Positions 40,001 through 47,000 of a DNA stretch of 64,000 nucleotides are shown piece by piece; position 1 is the first letter of the stretch, and each line of letters opens with the position of its first letter. The notes below the pieces were generated by a model. The model made no database searches, was not told the origin of the DNA, and saw only the letters and a program-made list of their open reading frames with translations. This DNA comes from JAIEPM01 sp964546815 (GTDB taxonomy: Bacteria > Cyanobacteriota > Vampirovibrionia > Obscuribacterales > Obscuribacteraceae): positions 71,382 to 135,381 of the forward strand of contig CAZJLR010000011.1 in the NCBI GenBank assembly GCA_964546815.1, written 5' to 3'. A program made the translations under genes and the position numbers.

Positions 40001-40433
40001 TTCCATTGTGAAAACTGATTTTGTAGAAGTAACCGCAAGAAGGAGCGCTCTAGTATTCGTTAGCGCGTTCGACGATTCTACAACCGTTCGTTCCTGTGGC
40101 AACAATGGCACAGTCATTGTCAAAATTAACGGCAAGACAGTTTCGCTTAATTCTGGCGAAGAGCTAATTGTAAGCAACCATAAGCCTGACTACACTGAAA
40201 TTCGTCCGTCAGACGGTGTAGGACGCCGCAACTCTCGAACAGTCATTGCTGGCTCTAAATACATAACAATTAGCGAATTCTCAATATTGACAATGGTTTC
40301 TCAGCATGAAAAATTATTTGCATTGCGCAAATCTGTTGATATTTCTGAACGAAGATTACTTGCTCGATTGCTCAAAACAGCTGCAACTGTCGATGCAGTA
40401 TTAAAATACCGTGGATCTTACAGAACACAGTAG
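28056..40433 (+). CDS. Giant exported beta-solenoid protein, 4125 aa, with FecR-like C-terminus
   Basis: The frame opens with TTG 28056, just after GGAAG. ATG 28149 is an alternative and would give a normal-length signal sequence. The signal peptide core is LSLSLLLPLLCSPFLAPCSAIA. Residues ~150-240 form a domain also seen near the C-terminus of the 2730-aa protein (ending VPQNVVL). About 3600 residues of Ser/Asn/Gly/Thr/Ile-rich beta-solenoid follow (GNITL, NTGNV, INAGG units), of the filamentous-haemagglutinin/adhesin class. They contain larger repeated modules, listed separately. The last ~215 residues are a FecR-like domain (VKTDFVEVTARRSALVFVS, NGKTVSLNSGEELIVSNH). No TPS domain, autotransporter barrel or LPXTG is visible, so the export route beyond Sec is unknown. 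Likely a surface or matrix fibre. Confidence 0.85.
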   Translation: MNFGGLSARIELMLSADTASPALHFIWHNRNMRTKGSSVPFLGKKSVAYRLDERNTSTSALKRGLSLSLLLPLLCSPFLAPCSAIAQSAHQLGISGGNTSSSASSPSSPSSGSHSSINLDLSSTQASLHARNSSPVSIQVGGNLIDGSIVGAISQTIAPAQLLTPAEFLAVNETLHGGQTLLLNNFGQAIGGYATVSSNHVHQLASLVVPQNVVLDTIGFNANSPLSVSGNVSVLGSLHSLQSTVNTTAVLNTANLFVGTGGLISGSLPQGQSLGTNIFASSGLTINAVNNVANFGAITSAGSLNINAGGSITNQSSSTSQATMIAQNVSLVSGVGQIVNSGLIQAQGGSVNLGTANALSDLTVDNSNGVIQALASINSITHAVEGGAINLRDSAYSGSANTNLKGGNWLSNELNFNSGQGAVTATVGQVTGAINANAGAAHIYASTPQLVLGNTNINGDPTYVNAGGDIQLAGTDTETEDLAIIASGNITASGAARIVDNGHNVWLIAGAKVDIVSGACTGCGNSGSALTVPPGTANHLTSGFVTVSEIGAPGGNIDLRTGNTLGAGNTVIDTSATLPNTDGGNVTLIANSNGPTSGQILFPTTPGVSSVTTSAKGTGINGNVIMFAGANSGQGISVGAITTNGGTGQGGGQVLLYAGQPHFVGGASGCGSCMSFNSSGTATGGLEILGGYYHLDPVNSSIEIYGPIRADNGSQGGTIVASTPNGDLEISSSLSAKVIFLSSSSGNIGTISTPIQVNNGGGGLVLSASSGVVNIIDSASEDVVLGNSDLHTGVPLAMQATNSFALSANGNISDVNKGSVAIVSPNILLSTSHGNIGDAIGPSNAAALMTSANNSLNVSSTNGQINIQNDKDLASFSAHATAALSFQNNGNVTLGGDVWGGGLTYFNLIGLNNTLSLNGYQIAASGSTFTIRTDQLVVGTGRIVASIGAELTLTPYTPSGIISLGTATGGLHLSSADLANISAGRLVLGNRAVSGGISLNGVVNFPAYIPDILLLQGHGNGPGPCSFYSSGTLVLSGSRLTIDLDDGSLTSGIITNNGSQNTITFRESGHLVLTGNVDSNGGTVNLSTNAQGTISQTAGMVYASMFNINAEGSVSNINFAAPYVTTTQSGSGGISLTDSVALLGNGISTAGAGGFTFIDTAVGGITTTNSITTSGNLLLQNTNAAPSALTVGAGGAFGAAVTILGNGGLVSINGSTSGTNVSIDARGTGSIIGSGLVSATSSLSLGSNSLLETGSINLTNISSPNVTFNTSGNVTLTDYMQVTGNGASTGANVIFTGANVGGLSTTGSITASKDLTISTLVGSNAPIMIGGSLTGSNVTITSDGSGAITQTGGVVKASLSLSLSTGTGNIVVNNASTPILNLITTGSANVRNSGSGSLTLNTNSPLFANFTLTNDNDLIIASTINSNNAVSITASIGSITFTNSGSSISANGSVVLNSNHVTVPAGTTILGSTVDLNGLTINGNFSAGSNMILDNSGTIQSSAGTIKVTSAAGQDLSLTGNGNGLFVVPTSTGIYITAMGNSLIHDSSILLGPGNMTFVAGSGLSQDTLVCFTAAGGLGSSVTMSTGVSYDFPSDFSNVNINTAKFFGNPGQFTLHTPGHQNNNSTFSINSTLGPGTIANNSGQIDLSQLSNLNFAGQNIAILAATDIVNSTGTPLSINLSSSTGSGGNLSLVAGFNFGPSAANLPLIPLIRTFTLTSGSTVGGSIQLSSVNIDVSGTNGGGTVTAVANQGTASNGSIALGNITSSGGSKQAGSINIIGNGITVGTISNSGTTSANSGSVNISSASSVLLSNASGTQFVSGLLTGGTFLAGPVAASVYVDNINTGQGNVSIIGANISNNSVITSKNLSLNSTGDILLNTAVSGGLTAVAGGNIHIVNTGNIASLIVSSSGQNGTISFTNTGNLMLGKDLSAPGGINLILNSGANFSNNGFLVSTNNNLINLSIDSFTLSGVTKSIDAGTGTVQISPSTPGSLITLGTGTGSGLNLSSAQLSGITAGSLILGSLNTNGGISLGAKIDIFDKYNLQLLQGAGGYFNSNGNALNVGAKSLTINVGGAVNLGNVVTAGANLQITGGSIAINSPIGSATDTISITSLSGDIKGNFVVTAQNLSMSAPNGNICASLTQDGTGTATFAPLTTIVAGSLSVNALGNIVVSNTGDLSSFKANTTEVGSSIIFNNTGNVTLGGDISTGPLNSSTHLTLTLSPHSTLTIDNDHTIKNATFLNITTDSLVLGDVGPAGYNINGWWVNIVPSSAQTPINFGGGPGGLILTNAGLASIIHGAGFSVGSYASTGGINLYGPLNAPNIQFRSGGGFNANGNSVVAALVDVFGNVEIGANSQVGQVNGGSVRLDGSSTIHSVLALSGSITGTGTISGVLALAAYGGSVGPITTASNELGVVAIGGSIDIANTGDLKFSAISTSGSVTLRNTGNVMLTNTGTSDGKVFGNAGALVLIPTGHGDFGIYGRTGVTVVQDSASLFYDNSIRIVATNSPVNLTINSFSSTHGAISSNIEGGYIDAGTGNVSIIPANDNTAINLGNGNAGITLNSYVLNGIYARNLILGSTTATGGININDSMDVSSSFNLQLLQGAAGSVNSVGNTLTLGTKSLNINVGGSANLGSIISSGTNITVNAGSINVSGNIGSATDTLLFNTSSFSTAIGTTVSAGSIRINGSAGSDLNLMNAGTLAASAGEITAVSGTGYNLNISGGGFMNAVNGSIELKATNSVAQSANVVFAGDQTFTGAVAITASGSNQSVSVNDSVTVTGNNIVVLNTNTLNQIGSGTISGNPLVFAASGKGTIANPSGSIDLKGLNLTFNGQSLAIIASGDILNSGPSTTINLAGAGNLNNGGSITIIAGYDFNPQTSSGNAPVSGVFDLGASTGVNSNISLSNVDINTSAGSHGSNGGNVLVVASGSVALGNINTSASAFASTGGSVTVIGNGVTVGTIKTNSPSGISGAVLVNSATPQSVGSVQIDNGVLLSGGFTAAPGSFNGDLAVGSINAGDANISLTTGGTGQIKQSGGGIFSTTGTLSVGSGSKDFNLNTAVSSLQFTAGGSANITNSIDITILSSSTGDKMTITSNGSISVASGQTLSAGSNLTLTSYAGPNNGITINDNVTFSAGSLSGNPAFANVNSAQVQKAGAISLTAFGGAGITLKDQVTLTSNGGNISLTSYGGQNANISMNGTTESLIANGGSISLFGFGQANVGNSNASNTIIQASTFNTFQGGDIKIVGFQGVRIGGGATVEALGNLALGAYNGLVDIVPSNGGTINVGSSVGSHNIGGNTSIFALSGVNIGGNTSIQSNGMFNLISVGASSSLNIGDNVSITSGQLSGGTVKTNGTVFFTVIGSGGINGGTSDAIKVEGGALFINAVGQNANVVFKDGSTLIAEGGGISLFGQGLVEIGAQGGTLGGGIRTTSINGIGGSLLVLAFNGLILGDQTNNSIAGGAFMGNFGDHTQFIIGAGSTTSIGGTAVLGQFGQHSDIEFLGNVSSTGFMNVLALGSTGGTEAKTLLIGNGVGLSSMGGMNFTSVGTGTFNIGASAGAGSTISTTGGGLNIFANGSLTLGNGTSVSTLSSTGTGSSLNILASSISVNGASIIHSDGGLLILNLSQQGFISLGSAQITTAGFTNFVGLGGGITALPGAQLNITGGLNILQTGSGGISFADNTKITVNGGGVNVFSTGISKFGTIGGTSGANVTANGPNASINIIGTNGLVVGDHSDFESDGSLNLSNFGTLTSSLAVGDDSKIMSKHGAVNLSNFNGKGDAQIGSSVTVQAASSAVGSITINGFGVNSGSAINIGANTTFNFSNVSGISINAFNQTGKVVIGDNYSMSGFLNFNSANPTSTPSLNSGIQVLNSVNASFQTNALTPISLLTIVEPDKESLAKLPISVKRSNLGDSVVAVANHGVELHLFADKKGLCSIRNSNEQQESSEEHQAQVYANSNSQFIYTSGGVLHLSKGGVFLNTTESSIVKTDFVEVTARRSALVFVSAFDDSTTVRSCGNNGTVIVKINGKTVSLNSGEELIVSNHKPDYTEIRPSDGVGRRNSRTVIAGSKYITISEFSILTMVSQHEKLFALRKSVDISERRLLARLLKTAATVDAVLKYRGSYRTQ
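28553..28800 (+). other. Domain shared with the 2730-aa giant, here N-terminal
   Basis: The encoded segment (GGQTLLLNNFGQAIGGYATV, LVVPQNVVLDTIGF) aligns with residues encoded around 41680-42030 on the other strand (GGSLVLNAAGQPIGG, LSVPQNVVLGLNNF). In this protein the domain follows the signal peptide. In the partner it lies near the C-terminus. Confidence 0.7.
30928..31120 (+). repeat. Solenoid module A, copy 1 of 4
   Basis: Encodes the pattern LGTATGGLHLSSADLANIS, LVLGN, GGISLNG, LLLQGHG. The same order of motifs returns at 34011-34290, 34855-35110 and 35672-35960. The copies are diverged in DNA but aligned in protein. Confidence 0.7.
32991..33620 (+). repeat. Solenoid module B (about 210 aa), copy 1 of 2
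   Basis: Encodes LNFAGQNIAILAATDIVNS, LSLVAGFNFGP, SIALGNI, NIIGNGITVGTI and a terminal VDNINTG. The same order recurs at 36515-37131 as LTFNGQSLAIIASGDILNS, ITIIAGYDFNP, SVALGNI, TVIGNGVTVGTI and AVGSINAG. Confidence 0.8.
34011..34290 (+). repeat. Solenoid module A, copy 2 of 4
   Basis: Encodes LGTGTGSGLNLSSAQLSGI, LILGS, GGISLGA, LQLLQGAGGYFNSNGNAL and a following NVGGAVNLG. It is closest to copy 4, with which it shares the extension through LTINVGG and the SATDT motif after it. Confidence 0.75.
34855..35110 (+). repeat. Solenoid module A, copy 3 of 4
   Basis: Encodes GGGPGGLILTNAGLASI, VGSYASTGGINLYG, then FRSGGGFNANGNSV. It is the most diverged copy and lacks the LQLLQG phrase. Confidence 0.6.
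35672..35960 (+). repeat. Solenoid module A, copy 4 of 4
   Basis: Encodes LGNGNAGITLNSYVLNGI, LILGS, GGININD, LQLLQGAAGSVNSVGNTL and INVGGSANLG. It is a close relative of copy 2. Confidence 0.75.
36515..37131 (+). repeat. Solenoid module B, copy 2 of 2
   Basis: The second copy of the long module starts 3.5 kb after the first. It indicates segmental duplication inside the giant gene, on top of its short beta-solenoid periodicity. Confidence 0.8.
39780..40430 (+). other. FecR-like C-terminal domain of the 4125-aa protein
   Basis: The stretch from GDSVVAVANHGVELHLF to the stop lacks the Gly/Asn periodicity of the solenoid. It has FecR-type strands ending NGKTVSLNSGEELIVSNH, then RPSDGVGRR. These line up with GEEICITSRE and VPNDGVQRG in the Cys-cluster proteins and with GLAPGAHLTITNH in the other giant. 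A basic helical tail follows. Confidence 0.65.
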
Positions 40434-40505
40434 GCAGAAATTAGGCGCCAATAACCGAAAACGCAACAACTCATTGCATACAAATTCTCTGCTTGCAACC
40501 AAAGG

Positions 40506-41000
40506 CTATGATTTTGGCGCAAACGTTCGCTGGTAGGCTCCCTTGCTAGAGCCCATTAGACTAACAACGACTGCGGTTTTCAACAACTTCCGGTAAACAA
40601 GCTGTTCTCGAGCTTCTCTGGAGTGTCGCAGTGCAGCGATTGATTTTAGTTGAGTGATTGCAGATGCGATTGAAAACTCGGAGGAGAATTCTTTAGTCTT
40701 TGCATTTACTCTTGATTCTATCCGTCGGTGACCTATCATTTGCAGAGGATTAACTTTTCCCATCGATTCACTGGAATGATTTGTGATGGTTAGATGCGCA
40801 CCTGGTGCCAATCCTACTCCGCGACCGTCAACAACGACAGATACATCATTTGCGTGCTCATCATGCAAATCGTAAATTGATACTGCTCGTGAAGTCGCCA
40901 CCACAAGAACAATGGCACCCTTATTTATATTCATAGTACCAAAAGGAGTTTGTACTTGAATGTTCTTGTCAGGGGCGAACATAGCAATGCCATTTCCGAA
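40506..41000 (-). other. FecR-like C-terminal domain of the 2730-aa protein
   Basis: This part encodes the last ~165 residues. The motif TPFGTMNINKGAIVLVV is the most FecR-like strand pair in the window. The phrase VDGRGVGLAPGAHLTITNH and the following GHRRIESRV match the ends of the 4125-aa protein and the two Cys-cluster proteins. Confidence 0.7.
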
Positions 41001-44000
41001 AGAATATCCGCCATTGGCTGTTCTATTCAAGCGATTGGAGTCATTACCGACAGTGGAACCAGTAGCATCGCCAGGAACTGCGCCGATAAAAATGACTGGC
41101 AACGCGGAGGCAGTTTCACCTACCTGCCCGTTTCCTTGGCCACTATCTGCGTTTTCCCCAGCAGGTATATTGAGGATTGGTCCATTAAGGCTTAGATTCC
41201 CATCTACGGTCAGCACTCCGTTTGCCATCAGAGGCGGATTGCTGAGACCTTCTAGATTCAACAGGAATGGTATGACATTTTGAACTATTTTTTCGCTGCC
41301 ATCACTTGAGGGAATAGTAAGAGTCGGTGCGGGAAAGGAAATTTTGTTGACGAAAACAGCACCGCTTGTATTTGAAGTGACTTGTGTGTTTACGGTAGTG
41401 ATCAGTGGACTCTTGGTGCTTCCGATATCACCGCTTCCGCTTGTCAAAGAAAGTTGCCCTGTGAAAAGCAATCCTGATCCAGATATTGTTCCGCTGCCGT
41501 TCGCATTGATATTAATAGCGCCGCTTATGGCATTGATGATGTTATTAACGACAACACTACCGTTGTTTCCAGTACTGATGTTTACCACTCCAGATGGCGC
41601 AGAGATTGCTGCATTTGATATGATGCCACCACTTGTTGTTTGGAGGTTTAGCGACCTAACGTTAATTGCGCCGCTAAGATCAAATGAACCATTCCCCACA
41701 ATTGACAGTGCACCTGGCGAATTAATAACACTATTTGCACCAGTTACCAGCACTGGCTGATTGGCAGTGGACTGGATATTAACTGTATTAGATTGGCTTG
41801 CTGTGCCAGTAAATGAAAGCACTCCATTAATAAGTACATTGTTTGTGAAGTTCACCGGTGACACATCAACACGTATTGGCGATATGAAGTTATTGAGCCC
41901 CAGAACTACATTTTGTGGCACGCTCAATCCAGATAGATCAGTGTAAATGTCAGTCTGCAATATGATTACGTTCCCGCCTATCGGTTGACCGGCAGCATTT
42001 AGCACCAGAGAACCACCCAGAAATCCGAGATTTTGCATGGTCTTAATTTCTTTTGCAACAACTGGGTCATTGAGATCTAAGCTGGAAAGTTGTGGCACAA
42101 CATTTGCAGAAATAACACTTTTGCCACCAACTGCAATGCCACCACCGGCTGCACTTGCTGCATCGAAAACTACAGCAGAATTTGTGCCATTTGCCCTCAC
42201 AATAGTTGTTGGCGCGCTAGCTGAAATGCGAAGTGCCGCATTTGCACCAAAGAAAACCGCTCCACCTCCAGTTGCAGCTGGACTTATGTTTGCAGACGGA
42301 GAAATTGGATTTGTAAATGATGCGGCGGCCGGTCCTACAGTAAATTGAATCACAGCACCGGCAGCTCGAGTAGCGAAAATGGAATCCTCTGTTCCAATGG
42401 CAATTGTGCCGTTTGCGCTAAGGTTGCTTAGAGTTATATTTCCTTCGTGGGCTAGGATATGTGTGAAATCTTGAATCGCGAGCTTGCCACTTGATGTAAC
42501 GACAGACAAGTCGCCATTGGTCGTATCTATGTTACCCATCGAAACATCACTATTAGTTGTTATTTTGAATGTGGTCGCTCTACCCAACAAATTTGTGATC
42601 GCGCCTGTGTTATTCACAAGAGTAGAGCCAGTGCTTCGAAAATCCAGTGTTCCAGTTACATTAGTTTGTAGCACTCCGCCAGAAAGCGTGGAATGAGTGC
42701 CGCCGTCACCACTTCTCAAGATCAAGCTGTTTGAGGCAGTGATAATTCCACCAGTTTGTATGACTGCACCATCGCTGATTCTGCCTATGCCCGCGTTGGT
42801 ATTTGTACCCGCCAATTGGACGGTGCTGCCGCTTACATTTTGAGCTAAGCTAAGCGATCCGCCGCCAACTGCAACCAGCGAAACATCTCCGCTGACGTTA
42901 ATTGCTCCATTGACTGCCAAGGAACCGATTTCTACTATGAAATAGTTCCGCCCTGTAAACCCAGTGTTCATTGTTAATGAACCATTGGCATTATCGTTAT
43001 ACAGGAAGAGATCGCGCCCTGCTGTAGGAATATTTATGCTTGTCGCGGTACTGACTATTGACCCCGCCGCAGAACCAATATCAACCACTGCAGACATAGT
43101 TAAGGTCGTGGCATTCACCATTGAATTTGTCTGCGAGATGCTGCCGCCAGAGCGAATATCTACTAAGTTTCCGGCGACCACATTTCTGTTGAGAAAGACT
43201 CCTGCTGCACCGGAGCTTGCATCAAGCAATATATTTTGATCTGCTTGCAAGACGCCGGAGACAGTAATTCCAGGGGCGCTAAGCTGGAAATTTTGCCCGT
43301 GTGAAGGTAGTCTGCCAACACCACCTAAATTTACCGCCGACGTGTCTGTGACCTGCACATCTCCAGCAGATCTTACGACGAGATTTACGGCATTGGTAGT
43401 GCCAACTGTAGCCCCAGCCGACCCAGAGAGAATTCCAAGTGTATTTGTACTGACATTACCTGCGGTGACACCACCACCAGCTCCCATTGCGATCAAATCT
43501 ACGCTATTTGAAGCTGAGATAGATGCAACGCTAATACTTCCTGCTGAAGACTGAAGGATGATGTTATTGCCAGTTAGAAAGTTGAGTCCGGTGCTGGCAT
43601 CACTTATTGAGCCGACGGTGTTTAGATTAATAAATCCAAGAGAACCATAGGCTGTAATTGAGTTTTGAACGGATATTGTATTGCCGCCTAATATTAATCC
43701 ACCGACAGAAATTGTACCCAAAACACGGATATCGCCTGTGCTGTTGATCACAGCTCCAGTCGATTGGGAAGTCAGTATATTTAAAGTCGGCGTTGTCGAA
43801 CTGATGTAAGTGCCACCAAAACCGTTAAAAGCCAAAAACGGAGCATTTACCTTGAGTGCCGAATTTATATTTCCTATGTTGCCGTGCGCTGAGGTCAGGC
43901 TGACAAAGTCCGATTTGTACCCTGTCGTAGAAGTAATATCCTGGCTAGCGAAAGCATAGATACTTCCATCTAAGCTTTGCCCTTGTGAGCTTGTAACGGC

Positions 44001-47000
44001 ACCGGTTGATATTGAGCCGAATGGCTGCTGATTGGCTACCGATGATGAATGGGCGCCCAAGCCTACCAGATAAGTAGAACTGGAACCTATGCTAACAGTT
44101 GGTAAATAAATATCACCACCAGTGCTGGTGGCACCACCTAAGACCATCCAGGCTTGCTCGCCGGCTGCTGAATTTGTACCGTAAGTTTTAGTCGCAGCAA
44201 AATCACCTGCGGACATAATGATTGCGCCACTTACATTGGCATTTGTAGTGATAGACCCGCCGATGCCGATAGCGCGAATATTTCCACTGGCAAGAACGAT
44301 GAGGTCTCCTTTTACCACCATATTGCCACCAGCCGCGAAGAGGCTGTTAGTCAGGTCAACATCTCCATTTGCATTTTGAATTATGGTGGTTTTTGATGTC
44401 TCCTGGACAATACCAAATCCGTTGCCGATGTCGAGCCCAAGGTTTGTTTGCCACTGAAGATTTCCGAAGAGCACGGGTTTGATCAAAACATCAACATTGT
44501 TCGGTCTTGTAAGGAATGAGATTGAGCCTCCGGAAACCACTACCGGATTTTGGGCTCCCGCACCAAGAATTATGATACTCTTGCCCTGCATGCTGATGGC
44601 GCCCCCGGTGCCCAGCTCAGCAACTGGGAATAATCCATTATTTAACTTAGCAAGAGAATATCCGGTACCGCCTAAGCTAGATACGATGCCGGCTATTTGT
44701 ATCGCATCACCCCCACCGGCCAAATTTTGACTGGCTCTAACGTGAATGTTTCCACCTGTCGCCGGGGGACCGGACTTGATCAAATTCAACCCCGCTGGCA
44801 GATCGGTATTCACACCACCAATAGACTCCGAAATCATTCCCGCGGTAGATTGCAGAATGGGCGCTTGAACGCCTCGCCCAAAACCGGTGACAGGACTAAT
44901 AACGGTATTTCCGGCGCTTATATTAGCCAGACCTTGTGAAAGATCTGCAGTGTTGGCCCCGCCATGATCGCTAACATGAAAGACTTGAAGTGAAAATAGA
45001 TCGACGTCAGCCCTGGTTGCCCCTCCATTATGAGTAATACTTGCATAGAGTGGATTTCTCAAGCTCTCCAGAACACCTAGCTGAGCATTGAAAACGCTCT
45101 CTCCTTGAGAGTTGTTCTGGTTGAGAAACAACACGCCACCACCTACACCACCGCCCCTCACAATCGTCAAAGGGTCAGTTAGAGCGACTGCTCCAATTGA
45201 AAAGTTGTCTATTGTTACTGCACCTAAAAGTCCAAGCGTTGGCCCTGTGATTGCACTTATCAAACTGCCATCATTAACTACATTCACACCAACTGATATA
45301 CCAAACGAGACGAGGTTAGGTCCGTTGGCACCGTTTCGCCCAGTAACGCCAAAAACACCAGGCAGTCCGCCATCGCCACCGGTGGCTATTAAGCTGCCAC
45401 TTACACCAACCTGTCCCTCAGGAGCAAGAAGCACGATGTTGCCGCCGTTGCCTCCGATGCCTCCCAGTCCTCCTTCGCCGCCCAATCCGCCGGCACCACC
45501 AGCAGCACCAACAGTGCCAATAGTGAAGTTGATGCCAGCATTAATGTTGAAATTGCGCGCGTTTTGAACAGTGCCGTTTGCAGAGGCACTAATTTGTATT
45601 CCAACTCCACTCGCAGCACCTGCGCCGGCATTTCCACCAGCGCCGCCATTACCACCAGCGCCGCCTGTTCCTCCGGCGCTGTTTACACCTTGCAGAGCCA
45701 TCTGGATGGTGGGCGTGTTCTCTTGCACACCAGCAGAAGTAGTTGAGATGTATGTATATCGCAAGGGAGTAACAGAGATATTGTTTCCATTGATGGCTGT
45801 TACTGCCAACTTTTCTTCCTGTCTATCGAAATCAGTTAAGACAATTCTCTGCCCGACAAAAAATCCCCTGTTGTTATTGACTTGCAGCAATGTGGAACCT
45901 GCCGCAAGATACAAGAATGTGCCAGTGCCATCATCAAATGGCGTGTTGGTAATGGTAGTCATGCCACCATTAGGTCCTTGTACGGGGGTTATTACAATAT
46001 CCCCAACGGACGACTTTATGCTGACAGAACCACCGCCACCACCGGCGCCACCACCACCGCCGTCACCGCCACTACCGCCCGCACCACCTGTACCGCCACG
46101 TCCGGCACGTATCGCCCCGCCCCCGTTGCCGCCATTGCCTCCGGTGCCCCCATTGGCACCATTACCACCGTTACCGCCGTCTCCGCCAAAACTCTGGACA
46201 TTACCCTGTATTCGGATGAACTGCACTGAACTGATGTTGATGTCTCCACCAGCGGCTCCCGCGCCACCACCACCACCACTGCCAGCACCACCGCCACTGC
46301 CGCCGGCGCCACCACGACCACCGGAGAATGCGGCTGTTCCACCGGCTCCGGGTGCCCCAGCATTGTTGCCGGAAGCTCCATCACCACCACGTCCGCCATC
46401 ACCACCAGCGGTAGATATAGCGGCATTGTTTAGAAAAATACCGTTGCTACCGAAAACGAGCACGTTGAGCGTGCCACCTACACCACCGTCTCCGCCACCG
46501 AAACCGCTGCCACCTGTGCCACCCGAGCCAGCAGTGCCGCCGCTAGCAGAAGTGAATGTGCCGCCTCCATCTCTGCCGCTGCCACCGACGCCACCAATAC
46601 CGCCATTGCCACCATTACCGCCGACTCCGCCAAACATATTGAGGGAACCACCCACAACGACACTCTGATTTGCTGTGAGCGTGACTATATTCGCTGCGCC
46701 ACCTGGTCCTCCCAGTCCTCCGCGACCACCATCACCACCATAATTCCCATTGCCACCGCGACCACCATTTAGGCCTGAAGGTCCTCTCTGCCCGCCATCA
46801 CCACCGGTGCCTGCAATGCCACCAGAGCCGCCAAAGCCTCCATCGCCACCCGTAGCCAAAACGTCTCGAGTCTGAATAGAAAAAGCCGAAATGCTTATGG
46901 GCCCAGCAATGCCGCCGTAACCACCAGTTCCACCATTCCCGCCGTTGCCGCCAGTGCCGCCGTCTCCGCCTGTTCCTCGCGTTCCGGCTGGTGCGCTGCC

